Source: Tolypeutes matacus
Lineage: Eukaryota > Chordata > Mammalia > Cingulata > Chlamyphoridae
DNA length: 64,000 nucleotides
Reading direction: 5' to 3'
NCBI GenBank assembly: GCA_026826555.1
Contig: JAKSZT010054583.1
Span: forward strand, 479,161-543,160
Shown one piece after another: positions 11,356 through 22,604 of the stretch (positions are counted from its first letter, which is position 1; each line of letters starts with the position of its first letter). The position numbers and the translations under genes are program-made. The notes below the pieces were generated by a model. The model did no database searches. It worked only from the letters and a program-made list of their open reading frames with translations, and had not been told where the DNA came from.

Positions 11356-11790
11356 TTCTTTAGGCAGTTTTATTGAGAAATATTTTCATACCATATGATC
11401 TATCCAAATAGTATAATTAATGGCTTTTAGTACAATCACAGTGTTGTGCATTCATCACCACAAAAAATTTTAGAACAAATTTCATTACTCCAAAAAGAAA
11501 AACTCCATATCCCTTAGTGTTTACCTTTCCCAGCCCTACATAACCTCTAATCTATGTTCATCTTTATAAATTGATTTATATTTACATTTTATATAAATGG
11601 AATCATACAATATGTGGTACTTTGTGTCTGGTTTCTTTCACTTGGCATAATGGGTTTTGTTTTATTTTTGTTTTGTTTTGTTTTTGTCTGATATTAACAT
11701 CTTGTAGTATTAACATATATTTGTTCAGTTTCAAAGAAAAAAAATAGCCTCATATATTTCATTTTACCTGTATTCATATTTCAAATGTGG
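11057..11790 (-). mobile_element. L1 3'UTR fragment, minus strand
   Basis: It begins with a T-run (the poly(A) of a minus-strand insert) followed by CAGTTTTATTGATACATATT and AATAAAGCATACAATTCATC. This is the same 3'UTR as at 2377-3000, including the ATATAAATGGAATCATACAA motif. ORF2 is not reached, so it is strongly 5'-truncated. The upper boundary is soft. Confidence 0.7.
11306..11357. repeat. (TTTA)n microsatellite
   Basis: About twelve uninterrupted TTTA units, placed between two parts of the L1 3'UTR fragment. The other copy of this 3'UTR (near 2640) lacks the array, so it expanded here only or marks the tail of a second insertion (the text TAGGCAGTTTTATTGAGAAA right after it looks like another L1 3' start). 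Confidence 0.85.
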
Positions 11791-12103
11791 TTTTACTATG
11801 CTATACAGTGCCTTGTTATATTTTTTAGCTTTCTTGTTAGTAATAAACATCACCTTAGACTTTCCCTTTAAACCACTGTCATATCCACATAATAGCACTG
11901 CTAGTTACAAACATTATGTTGTGCTTTCACCTTTTCTATTCTTGATATAAACTTTTAAGATTCCTAACATATAAATCCCTACAGGGATATGTTAGAACTT
12001 AAAATCTCACCGAAGCAGCACAATAGTAAAAATCTAAACAATACTCACACTCACTAAAAACAATTTGAATCACAATGGATGGTTTTCTCTTTCCAAAGAT
12101 TTT

Positions 12104-13275
12104 TTTTTTAATTTTTTTAATTTTAATTTTTTTAAACTTTATTTTGTACATTTAATAATTGAAAACATAAGCAATTAAAAACTAGAAAGTAAACACAGAT
12201 GAATAAATATATACATTTCTCAATTAAATATAATGGATACATGTAAATTTTTTTTGTTGTTTTTTTGTTTGTTTGTTTGTTTTGTGAATCAAACAATATA
12301 TTACACAATATATTTGGTTCATAGTAATGCATTCATACAGTATTTGTCCTTTTGTGTCTGGCTTGCTTCACTCAACATAACGTCCTCCAGGTTCATCCAT
12401 GTTGCCATATGCTTTATGACTTCATTTCTTCTTACAGCTGCATAATACTCCATCCTGTGAATAGACCACAGTTTGTTTATCCATTCATCTGTTGATGGAC
12501 ACCTGAGTTGTTTCCAACTTTTGGCAATGGTGAATAATGTGGCTATGAACATCAGTGTGCAGATGTCTGTTTGTGTCACTGCTCTCAGTTCTTCTGGGTA
12601 TATACCCAGTAGTGGTATTGCAGGGTCACATGGCAAGTCTATATTCAACTTCTTTAGGAACTGCCAAACAGTCCTCCATAGTGGTTGTACCATCCTGCAT
12701 TCCCACAAACAGTGAAGAAGTGTTCCTATCTTTCCACATCCTCTCCAACACTTGTAGTTCTCTGTCTTTTTAATAGTGGCCATTCTGATAGGTGTGAAAT
12801 GATATCTTGTTGTAGTTTTGATTTGCATTTCCCTAATAATGAGTGAGGTTGAGCATTTCTTCATGTGTTTTTTTGCCATTTGTATTTCTTCTTTGGAGAA
12901 ATGTCTATTCAAGTCTTTGGCCCATTTTTTAATTGGGTCATTTGTCTTTTTATTGTTGAGTTGTAACATCTCTTTATATATTCTGGATATTAAACCCTTA
13001 TCAGATATGTGATTTCCAAATATTTTTTCCCATTGAGTTGGCTGCCTTTTCACCCTTCTGACAAATTCCTGTGAGGTGCAAAAGTGTTTAATTTTGAGGA
13101 GGTCCCATTTATCTAATTTTTCTTTTGTTGCACGTGCTTTGGGTGTGAGGTCCAAGAAACCACCACCTACTACAAGGTCTTGAAGATGTTTCCCTACATT
13201 TTCTTCCAGTAGTTTTATGGTCCTGGCTTTTATATTTAGATCTTTGATCTATTTTGAGTTGATTCTTGTATAGGG
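12104..13275 (-). mobile_element. L1, short-3'UTR lineage, 5'-truncated, minus strand
   Basis: A 12-bp duplication, TCCAAAGATTTT, flanks the insert at 12092-12103 and 13276-13287. The target on the minus strand reads AT/AAAATCTTTGGA, a normal L1 endonuclease site. The insert contains the last third of ORF2 and a 3'UTR of only about 0.2 kb with a GTTT-rich stretch (12248-12283). The long undisturbed frame and the perfect duplication make it one of the youngest elements in the window. Confidence 0.9.
12319..13155 (-). pseudogene. L1 ORF2 C-terminal open frame (278 codons)
   Basis: This is the C-terminal third of ORF2, after the RT. Residues near the start ([10 protein letters not shown] [19 protein letters not shown]) and [20 protein letters not shown] are typical of mammalian L1. 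The Cys-rich end [18 protein letters not shown], which helps RNA binding and retrotransposition in L1, is intact, followed by [17 protein letters not shown] and the terminal [11 protein letters not shown]. The frame is open to its natural stop. It lacks endonuclease and RT, so it encodes nothing functional; the first in-frame ATG is internal to ORF2 and has no promoter. Confidence 0.85.
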
Positions 13276-13287
13276 TCCAAAGATTTT

Positions 13288-13439
13288 ATGAGGGTTAAAA
13301 GAGTGGATGTTCTGGGGAAATATGTTTTAAAATGCATTGGTTTTTATCCATGTATAAGTACAGAGAAATTAAGGGAGACATTGGGAGAAGTTCTTTAAAC
13401 CTTTCTATTTGAGGATATTTCCTGTCCCCTAAAAATCTG
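13288..13439. other. Flanking single-copy DNA
   Basis: Short spacer between two L1 pieces. Nothing recognised. Confidence 0.5.
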
Positions 13440-13918
13440 GTCACTGTAATTATTTGCAATACTTAGAATAAGCAAATTCATAGAATCAGAAAATAGAATA
13501 TAGGTTACTAGAGGATGGGGTGGGGTTAGGAAATGAGAAGTTAAGGCTTAAAATGTACAGGATTCCTATTTGGAATGATGGAAATAATTAGGTAATGAAT
13601 AATGGTGATGGTAGCACAACATTGTGAACATAATTAACAGCACTGAAATATAAATCTTACTATAAGTAAAAAGGGAAATGTTAAATTGTATATATGATAA
13701 CTGAATAAAAAATGAAGAAAAACAATCCATGGAATTACACTACCTTTAGTTAAACCATGGACTTTAATTAATAGTGCAATTATAAAAAATGAGCTATCAT
13801 AAATTGCAAGAAATGTTCCACACCAATACAAGGTGTTGGTGGTGGGATGGTTTATGGGAATTCTGTATTTTAAGCATGATTGTCTGTACACCAAAAACTT
13901 CTCTAATTTTAAAAAAAA
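13440..13918 (+). mobile_element. Old L1 3' end, plus strand
   Basis: The order GGGGTGGGGTTAGGAAATGA, GGTGATGGTAGCACAACATT, CAGCACTGAAATATAAATC and a final CCAAAAACTTCTCTAATTTT with A10 follows the 3'UTR of old L1M families (a G-rich tract, then GGTGATGGTTGCACAAC, then CACTGAACTGTA). Only the 3'UTR is present. Confidence 0.65.
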
Positions 13919-14486
13919 AAGGTCATGATCTTGAACTAGAACTAAGTAGTGGTCATAGGAGAGAAGGGAGGATTGAAAATATTTTCAAGTGATATTTCTT
14001 AGATAGAATCCATAGGGCACAGTAACAGAAGGTTAGAAAGAAACAATTTTAATTTTTAATTCCTCATAATAATAGCAAATATTTGCTGGGTACCAAGCAG
14101 TAGACTAAGTGCTATATATACCAATCTGCATACTAGACATTGGATGTCTAATAGGCATTAAAAAAACAGGCTTAGATGCAAAGTTCATAAGATAAGAGAG
14201 TATATGTGTGAGAGATAGAGGTGGAAGAAACTAAAAAACAAAATAAAGCAAACAGACAAAACTAAGTAAAATCAGTGGTTGAAAGACAGACTTGAGCAGC
14301 CCACCCAGATTTCAGAAGAAAAAGGCAAATGATAATAGTAAAAGATAATATAAGGGAGAGATAATGGTGAATGAACTCCAAGATTACAATCATTCCTAAG
14401 GAAGAGATCACAGCTATTAGAAAATAATCCAAAATTTATTCTGAAAAAAACTAAAAACAAGTTTCCTTCAAAAAATCTAATATAGA
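13919..14486. other. Unique purine-rich DNA
   Basis: AG/AA-rich stretch (14190-14350) without a recognisable repeat or coding frame. It is the 5' flank of the next L1. Confidence 0.5.
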
Positions 14487-16021
14487 CTTCTGGGAAAATG
14501 GCACCGAAGTAGGTAGGCAGAGCCTGACCCTCTCACAAAAAAAGTGGAGAGAAAACAGGGACCTATCTAAAGGAGCTGCTTTGGATATCTAGGAGGGTAC
14601 TGGAAAGATAAAGAAGCCAAAGGAAAACCATGAGTTGCTTGCCCCTTGGCTAGAAATGGCATATATATCTGGCCCTCAGTGCATGTATCCTTGATGACCC
14701 TGGCTCACTGCTGCCAACAGAATGGGAGGGGGTGTTCCCTGGGAGGAAGAAGGGTCTGGAAGAGGGTGGAGAGTGGTGAGTTTGGCCAGCTGAGCCCCTT
14801 TTGAATCTCGGAAGGGACCCCAACCTCATGGGGAGAGGGGAAGGGAGATCCATTCAGGCAGGCTGTCATGCCCAGTCACCCTGGGAGAGAGAGTAAGCAG
14901 ATTAGAGAGGTGGCAGGGACAGGTCCCTAATCAGCAGGATTCTAGCAAGCTGTAGAAGTCTAAAACACCTCAGGGAAAGGGGGCAGATAGCTCTCCAAAG
15001 ACTAGTTAAACTGAGAAAACTTAGCTCGTTGGAGGAATTCCTGCCTTGTATATGGCAGGCCCCTGTTTCCATTCCCTGGTCTCCTTAGAGAAGTGATCAA
15101 GAGAGTGATCCACCTGATTATCAGGTATCCAGCTGATACCTTATGACTGGGAACATATAGATATTCTTTTTGTATTAGGCTTTCTTGGATCTGTTATTGT
15201 TTTAGAAAGGTTCCTTTTCTTTCTTTCTATCTTATTTTACTCACTAAAACCTGGTACATCACCTGCAGAGGGAAGGCTGCAGGGTGATTGATTGATGAAC
15301 ACCAGTAGGCTGAGAAGTTCCTTAGGGGCCTAGGAGGGAAGGCTGTTTTTCCTTGTTTGTATGTGTGTGTCTGTGTGTGTTTTGTTGTTTTATAGTTGTT
15401 ACTATTTTGTTTCTTGTTTGTTGTGTTTCCCCTTTCTTTGTTCCCCCCCCTTTATTCTTTTACTGATTTTTTTCTACCTACATTATTTCTTTTCTTTCCT
15501 TTATTTTTCTATCTTCTAATTTCTGTTGTTATTCATTTGTTCCACCTCTTTTTGTTTGGTCTTCAATTATTTTGTTTTTATTTCTCTCTTTCACTCCTTT
15601 TTTTCTGTTTTATTTTTTTACTTTTTTCTTTTCTTCTCATCATTCTGGCTTTTTAATTCATTCTATATATTTTTCTCTATTTTGGTTCTCATTTCAATTT
15701 TTCTATTCCACTTTTTTATTCTTATTCCTCTGTACTTCTTATGACTTTTTACTCATGTTAATTGTTTATTTTCTTAGGTCTTGTATGGCTCCTTTTCTAC
15801 CTTTTTTATTATTACTACTAATATTCTTTTTCTCTTCTTATTGCTTTCCTTTTCTCTGGTCCTAATGTTTTTTTTTCAAAGGAACATAACAGCAAGGAAA
15901 TAGAATAAGAGGAATGGAGTATCAAAGTGAAACCTTACCACACACACACAAACAACACAAAATAAAACCCTAGAGTAGAAAGAGAAGCTAATCAGCTGAA
16001 TAAAACCATCAAGATAAACAG
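14487..16021 (+). promoter_or_regulatory. L1 5'UTR (internal promoter region) with pyrimidine tract
   Basis: It starts CTGGGAAAATGGCACCGAAG, a decayed version of the CAAGATGGC start (YY1-type) seen in the copies at 19775 and 32410. The first 0.9 kb is mixed in composition; 15390-15880 is about 500 nt of T/C-rich sequence directly before ORF1. The nested copy has the same kind of tract at 20810-21410, so it is a family trait. Confidence 0.7.
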
Positions 16022-17004
16022 ATGCCTAGACACCAACAAAAAATTATAAGCCATACTAAGAAAGAGGAAGACATGGCCCAATCTAATGAACAAACGAAAA
16101 AACAGGAGGAGATGCAGAATATGGAACAATTAATCAGGAAGGTCCAAACAAATATCATGAATCAACTTAATGAAATGAAGCAAGAGATTAAGGATATTAA
16201 GAAGATATTGGGAAAACATACCAAAGAAATTGTAAACATACATAAAAAGATAATGGATTTGATGGTGATGAATGGCACAATGCAAGAAATTGAAAATACA
16301 CTGGAAGCACATAACAGCAGATTTGAACAGGCAGAGTAAAGAATCAGCGATGTAGAAGACAGTACATCTAAAACCAGGCAGATGGTAGAATGGATATATA
16401 AAAAGATAGAAAAACTCCAGCAGAGACTTAGGGACTTGAACGACAACATGAAATGCACAAACATATGCATTATAGGCATCCCAGAGGGAGAAGAGAAGGG
16501 AAAGGGGGCAGAAGGAGTGTTGGAGGAAATAATGGCTAAAAATTTCCCAACTCTACTGAAGGACATGGACATACATGTCCAGGAAGCACAGTGCAACCCA
16601 AACAGTATAAATCCTAATAGGCCTACCCCATATATGACAATATATTGTCAAATTGTCCAATGCTCAAAACAAAGAAAGAATACTGAAAGCAGCAAGAGAA
16701 AACAGATATTTGATATACAATGGGGTGCTCAATAAGAATAAGTGCTGATTTCTCATCTGACACCATGGAAGCAAGAAGGCAGTGGTATGACATAGCTAAG
16801 TTTCTAAAAGTAAAAAACTTCCAGCCAATAATTCTCTATCCAGCAAAGGTGGCATTCAAAAATGAGGGAGAGTTCAAAATATTCACAGATAAACAAAAAT
16901 TAAGAGAAATTTTCAATAAGAAACCTGCCCTTTAAGAAATACTAAAGGGAATTCTGCAGGTTGATAGGAAAAAACAGGAGAGAGAGAGTTGGAGGAGAGT
17001 GTAA
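16022..17004 (+). pseudogene. L1 ORF1 pseudogene (RNA-binding chaperone)
   Basis: ORF1p is the trimeric nucleic-acid chaperone of the L1 particle. The N-terminal coiled coil is visible (MPRHQQK start, then repeated EMKQEIKDIKKILGKH heptads). A stop replaces a Glu codon at 16337-16339, ending the first frame after 105 codons. The RRM part follows in another frame (NICIIGIPEGEEKGKGAE at about 16450), then the C-terminal domain in a third (DTMEARRQWYDIAKFL at about 16770). CAA to TAA at 16933-16935 removes the last 20 or so residues. Dead copy. Confidence 0.85.
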
Positions 17005-17063
17005 GAATAAAAAGATAAAAAGAGAAATTAAAACAACATATGGCATACATAAACCTAAAGAAA

Positions 17064-18474
17064 ATATAGCTAATGTAAGTAATTCCTTGACAGTAATAAC
17101 ATTGAATGTTAAAGGCTAAAACTCTCCAATCAAGAGACACAGATTGGCAGAATGAATAAGGAAATATGGCTCATCTATATGCTGTCTATAAGAAACTCAC
17201 CTTAGATCCAGGGACTCAAGGAGGCTAAAAGGGAATGGTTGGAAAACAATTTTACATGCAAACAATAACCAAAAAAAAAAAAAAAAAAAGAGCAAGAATA
17301 GCTATACTAATATCTGACAAAATAGACTTTAAATGCAAAACTATTGTGAGAGACCAAAAAGGACACTATATATTAGTAAGAGGGGAAATCTATCAAGAAG
17401 AAAGTACAATCATAAACATTTATGCACCTAACCAGGGTGCCTCAAAATACATGTGGCAAACATGAAAACATTAAGTGGAGAAATAGATGCCTCTACAATA
17501 TATAGTGGGGGACTTGAATACACCATTGCCAACATTAGACAGAACATCTAGACAGAGAATCAGTAAAGAAATGAGAATCTTGAATAATACATTAGAGGAT
17601 CTAGACCTAATAATCATATACAGAACATTACACCCATATACAGCAGTATATACATTATTCTAGAGTGTATATGGATCATTCTTCAGGATAGACCACATGC
17701 TAGGCCACAGAAAAACTGTCAATGAATTCAGAAAGATTGAAATTATACAAAGTAATATCTCTGACCACAATGGAATGAAGCTGGAAATTATTAAGGGGCA
17801 GAGAAGCAGATTAAGCAAAATATATGGAAGTTAAACAACACAATCATAGACAATCAATGGGTCAATGAGGAAATCACAAAAGAAATCAGTAACTACCTTG
17901 AAACAAATGAAAATGACAACACACTGTATCAAAACCTATGGGATACAGCAAAAACTGTGTTGAGAGTGAAATTCATAGCCATAAATGCCTATATTAAAAA
18001 AGAAGAAAGAGCTAAAATCAAAGACCTAATTGCACAACTGGAAGAATTAGAAAAAGAACAACAAACTAACCCCAAAGGAAGTATAAAGAAGGAAATAATA
18101 AAGATTAGAGCAGAGTTAAATGAAATTGAAAATAAGAAAGCACTAGAAAAAATAAACAAAACCAAAAGCCGATTCTTTGAGATTAATAAAACTGACAAAC
18201 CCATAGCTAGACTAACAGAAAAAAAGAGAGAAGATGCAAATACATAAAATAAGAAATGAGGAAGGGATATCACCACTGACCCCACAGAAACAAAGAGTAT
18301 CATAAGAGGATACTTTGAAAAATTGTATGCCCAAAAGATGGATAATTTAGAGGAAATGGACAAATTCCTAGAAACACACAAGCATCCTACATTGACCAAA
18401 AAAAAAAAAAAAAAAAGAAATTGATGAACTCAACAGACCAATCACAAGTAATGAGATTGAATTAGTCATCAAAC
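17064..18474 (+). pseudogene. L1 ORF2 pseudogene, N-terminal half
   Basis: The start ATG is lost (ATATAGC context at 17064). The endonuclease region keeps ATLNV-like and GDLNTPLPTLDRT text, but the codon before GAA ACT CAC (the QETH glutamate motif) has become TAA near 17189. The frame at 17957-18247 covers the linker ([20 protein letters not shown]). The copy breaks at 18474 within the start of the RT, where text jumps to the ORF2 3' end. Also present: an A18 run at 17272-17289 and an A18 run near 18399-18416, both slippage sites. Confidence 0.8.
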
Positions 18475-18772
18475 CCTGCTATACATGTAATGGAATATTG
18501 CTCAGCGTAAGAAGGAATGCAGTATTAACACATGGGATAACCTGCCTTAACCTTGAAGACCTTATATTGAGTGAAGCAAGCCAGGCACTGAAGGAAAAAT
18601 ATATGACCTCACTGATATGAATTAAGCAAATTGAGCAGACTTACAGAGCTAAAGTCTCGAAGATAGGTTTACAGGGGACAGAAAGGGAGAAGAAGGTTGT
18701 GAGCCAATGCCTGTATGGGCAAAATCTATGAAAAGGTGGAAGGGTGTAGTTGTACAGTGGATGGGTATGACA
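18475..18772 (+). mobile_element. Displaced L1 3'-end segment inside ORF2
   Basis: This piece matches ORF2 codons at the very C-terminus (AATGGAATATTGCTCAGCGT, as at 26290) and the first 170 nt of the 3'UTR (as at 26425-26560). It nevertheless sits before text that belongs near codon 860 of ORF2 (CATATTGAAAAAGAAAAAC, as at 25184). It is therefore out of order. It may be a separate short insert or the product of a rearrangement. No TSD could be read. Confidence 0.65.
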
Positions 18773-18832
18773 TATTGAAAAAGAAAAACCAAATCAGAGG
18801 AATCACACTACCTGACATTAAAATACCTTACA

Positions 18833-19203
18833 AAAGGAAGCATATGTGTCTCAAGTGATTGGGCTTCCACCTACCACATGGGAAGTCCCAGGTTCGGTTC
18901 TGGTGCCTCCTGGAGAAGGCGAGCTGGTGCAGCAGGCAGGAGTGGTGACCTGATGCAACAAGATGACACAACAAAAGAAACATAAAGAGGAAAGACAATG
19001 AGAGGCACAACAAACCAGGGAGCTGAGGTGGCTCAGGTGATTGAGTGCCTCTTTCCCACATGGGAGGCCCTGGGTTTAGTTCCTCATGCCTCCTATAGAG
19101 AAGACAAGCAGACATAAATATCACACAGAAAATGGATACAGAGAACAGACACAAACTGCAAACAGCAAGGGTAAGGGATTAAATAAATAAAATAAATCTT
19201 TAA
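18833..19203 (+). mobile_element. DAS-type tRNA-derived SINE, dimeric
   Basis: Two tRNA-like heads occur in tandem. The first is at about 18838-18914 (GTCTCAAGTGATTGGGCTTC, then CAGGTTCGGTTCTGGTGCC, a good B box). The second is at about 19019-19092 (GAGGTGGCTCAGGTGATTGA, then GGGTTTAGTTCC). Each ends in TGCCTCC and is followed by a purine-rich GACAAGCAGAC / ATGGATACAGAGAAC body. The tail is TAAATAAATAAAATAAATCT followed by an A-run. The flanks AAAATACC (18820-18827 and 19204-19211) are the likely TSD. The form fits xenarthran DAS SINEs moved by L1. Confidence 0.8.
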
Positions 19204-19765
19204 AAAATACCACACACACACTACAAAGCTACAGTGGTCAAACCTGCATGGTAGTGGCACAAGGACAGACATACTGACCAGTGGAACTGAACTGAGAGTT
19301 CTGATATAGATCCTCACATATACAGTCAACTGATATTTAACAAGGCTACCAAGCCCACTCAACAGGGAGATAATGGCCTCTTAGACAAATGCTGCTTGGA
19401 GAACTGATTGAAAGAGGAACACCATTACACACCTTATACAAAAATTAACTCAGGATGGATCAAAGATCTAAATATAAAAGCCAAGACCATAAAGATCTTA
19501 GAAGATAATATAGGGAAGCATCTACAAGATCTTTTATTACAAAATGGTTTCATGAACTTTACACCCAAAGCACAAGCAATGAAAGAAAAAAATAGATAAG
19601 TAGGACTTCCTCAAAATTAAAAACTTCTGTACATCAAAGGAGTATGTCAAGAAAGTGAACAGGCAGCCTATTCAATGGGATTAAATATTTGGCAACCATA
19701 TATCTGACAGGAGCCTAATATCCACCATATATAAACAAATCCTACACCTCAAAAATAAAAAGACA
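19204..19765 (+). pseudogene. L1 ORF2 pseudogene, continued
   Basis: Collinear with 25230-25800 of the nested full-length L1. Landmarks are the TDxWNR-like region (CAGTGGAACTGAACTGAGAG), the frame 19408-19599 ([20 protein letters not shown]) and WDxKxFCTSKE text at about 19600-19640. It ends at AAAATAAAAAGACA, the point used by the nested L1. Confidence 0.8.
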
Positions 19766-21559
19766 GAGGAGGGGCCAAGATGGCATTAGTGTAGGAGGGC
19801 ACACACTGCAAGCTCCCAGAGCAAGGAGGATTGTGGACAGGGTCCTGCCCCAGGGTCTGTGCTGTGCACGTGTGGAGTGAGAAACTTGGGACATCTATCT
19901 GCACAGATCAACGGCGTGGACGGAACGGTAGAGATTCGTGAGTTTTAAGCCTGCCGGTGGTGGTTGGCGTGGACGGCTGAGCCCTGCGGTTAGGAAGAAA
20001 AAAATAATAATAAAACGGCCACTTGGAGCCGCGAGCGGGGCGAGAAAGTTTTATTTTCTGGGGATTTGGCTGCCTGGCGCCCCTTGGACCTTGTGTGAAC
20101 AGAACAGCTGGAGCTAATTGGTACCGGTGAACAGGTGGGGGGATTCTGGTCAGGGGAGGGAGCTGATTTGCCTACCTGCCCAGGGATAAGACCCGGGCCG
20201 CCGCGGAGCCAGGAAGAAGGGACATTTCCCAAAAAAGAGAGGGTTCTGTTGGAGGACAGGGAAGGGTATTTTTTATTTTTATTTTTCGACATTGATCTGG
20301 CTGCCTGCACCATCCCATAGCTTTGGGGAGCAGATAAGCCGGCCTGAAGCAGCTTCAGGCTGAGAGCAGACGCGAATCTGCAGTCAAACTGATTTACATA
20401 GCAACCCAGTGACGCTGGTGCTCGGCTCCAGAAGGGGCGGAATCAGCCGTCTTTAGCACTCTGCACTGACTAACATCAGAGCTACAGCTACCCTGGGGAG
20501 TCCAGGAAGCGGGACGTGCTTGATTAATTTCCACGGGCCCAGCCAGGGTCCCTTCTGTAAGGGGGTTGGTCTAGAGGAGGAATTATTTTGGGTCCTGTAT
20601 TTCACTAAAAAAATAAAAATTAAAAAAAAAGTGAGAAGGTCACTTCAATAAATGAAAAATAAATTCTTTTTAATTTAGTTTAATAGCTAAAAGCTGCTTC
20701 AGGACCTGCATATAGAACCCTGTGGGGAAATTGATTGATAAACACAAGTAGGCAGAGAGGATCCATGTGGACCCTAGGGGAATCATTGACCCCCCTTAGC
20801 TCTGTTTGACTGCTTGCCTGTGTGGATCTTTGGTTTCTCTCTGTTTCTTTCTGGTCTCTTGCTTTTCTTTCCTCTTTCCTCACCCCTTTATTTTTTCTTT
20901 CGTTTTTTAAAAATTAGGTGCTGCTAGCTTGCTGCTTCTTTGCTGTGCTTCTTCTTCAGTAATTTCCCACTCGCTGTCTATATTGCTTCTGTATTACAAA
21001 CTATCACTTATCCTTCCTTCATCTTTCTGCCTTCTGCTTTCTATTGTGGCTCTTAGATACAACATTTTTTCATAAGCCCACAACTTAAGGGTGTCAATTT
21101 CTATTCCATCTATTTTGTTTTCTTCTTTTTTTTAAATTAGTATTAACTTTTTCCTTTCAGCCCTTTCTTTACTATTTCTCTCCCTCCTCATAATTCTAGC
21201 CTTCTAAATCACTATATATATATTCCTCCATTTGCTTTCCCAGTCCACTGTAGGAACTCCACTTTTTTTCCTATTACTCTACACTGCCTACACAAGTTAA
21301 ATATTCATCTCATTAAGTCTCATTTTGCCCCTCTTCTAACTTTTATCAATATTACTATTATCCTTCTGCCTTCCTTACATCTTTTGATTCCTCTGGCCCT
21401 AATCTTTTGCCTTCAAGGGAACATAGGAAGAAGTAAGGAAATAAAATAAGAAGAAAAACTGCTAATGAGAAAATTTAACTCACATGCAGAACCACCAGCT
21501 AAATAAAACTCTAGAGCATAGAGAAAAGCTAATCAACTGAACAAACCCATCAAGATAAT
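19766..21559 (+). promoter_or_regulatory. 5'UTR of the full-length L1
   Basis: About 1.8 kb. The first 0.8 kb is GC-richer and holds most of the CpGs of this region (for example 19917-20050 and 20185-20210), as expected of an internal RNA polymerase II promoter. The part from 20810 to 21410 is T/C-rich on the sense strand. The outer L1 shares this two-part design. Confidence 0.75.
19775..19784 (+). promoter_or_regulatory. YY1-type site at the L1 5' end
   Basis: CCAAGATGGC lies about ten bases from the element's first nucleotide. Human L1 has the same motif at the same place, where YY1 sets the transcription start. Function here is inferred from position and motif only. Confidence 0.65.
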
Positions 21560-22540
21560 ATGATGACCAGAGGGCAACAAAAAAATACAAGTGACTCTGA
21601 GAAACAGGAAAACATGGACCAGTCCAATGAACAAAATAAAAACCAGGAAGCGATGCAGAACATCGAACAACTAATCAAAGCTATTCAAACAAATATCATG
21701 GACCAACTTAAAGAACTGAAGGAAGAGATTAAGGATATAAAGAAGACACTGGGAGAACATACTGAAGAAATAGCAAACATGCCTAAAAAGGTAATGGATA
21801 TGATGGTGAACAATGGCACAAGCCAAGAAATGAAAAAGACGCTGGATTCACATAACAGCAGATTTGAACAGGCAGAGGAAAGAATTAGTGATATGGAAGA
21901 CAATACAACTGAAATCAAAGAGAGAATAGAACAGATAGACAAAAAGATAGAAAAAACCCAGCATGGACTCAGAGAATTAACCGATAATACAAAATGCACA
22001 AACATACGCATTATGGGCATCCCAGAAGGAGAAGAGAAGGGAAAGGGAACAGAAGGAGTGTTGAAGGAAATAATGGCTGAAAACTTCCCAACTCCATTGA
22101 GAGAGATGGATGTGCAGATCCAGGAAGCACAGCGCACCCCAAATAGTATAAATCCCACAGGCCAACTCCAAGACATATACTTGTCAAAATGTGCAATGCT
22201 CAAGACAAAGAGAAAATACTCAAGGTAGCAAGAGAAAAGAGAACCATCACATACAAGGGAAGCACAATAAGATTAAGTGCTGATTTCTCAGCTGAAACCA
22301 TGGAGGCAAGAAGACATTGGTATGACATAGTCAAAATACTAAAAGAAAAAAAACTTCCAGCCGCGAATTCTCTATCCAGCAAAATTGGCTTTCAAAAATG
22401 ATGGAGAGTTCAAAATATTCACAGATAAACAGAAATTAAGAGAGTATGTCAATAAGAAACCAGCACTTCAAGAAATACTAAAGGAATCTCTACAAGTTGA
22501 AAGGAAAAAACAAGGGAGAGAGAGTTGGAGGAGAGTTTAA
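21560..22540 (+). pseudogene. L1 ORF1 of the full-length element, frameshifted twice
   Basis: ORF1p binds L1 RNA as a trimer. The first frame (21560-22228, 222 codons) has a coiled coil (NEQNKNQEAMQNIEQL through DKKIEKTQHGL) and most of the RRM (CTNIRIMGIPEGEEKG). A 2-nt gain (TA, near 22177) and a 1-nt gain in an A8 run (22346-22353) shift the frame twice. Together they total 3 nt, so the last part (from about 22390 to the TAA at 22538) is again in the first frame. The C-terminal domain AETMEARRHWYDIVKIL lies in the shifted middle section. Length without the extra bases would be about 326 codons, close to the mammalian norm of about 340. Confidence 0.88.
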
Positions 22541-22604
22541 AAACAACTGAAAAGACAAAAAGAGAAACAAAACAACATATGACATACATTAACCCAAAGA
22601 AGAA

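Noticed and set aside
12319..13155. Expressed host gene from an L1 ORF2 C-terminus
   Set aside because: The open frame is simply a young truncated L1 with a TSD; no upstream promoter or splice signal supports domestication.
15396..15865. Phe/Leu-rich membrane-protein-like open frames
   Set aside because: They are translations of the T/C-rich tract in an L1 5'UTR; overlapping frames give the same hydrophobic look.
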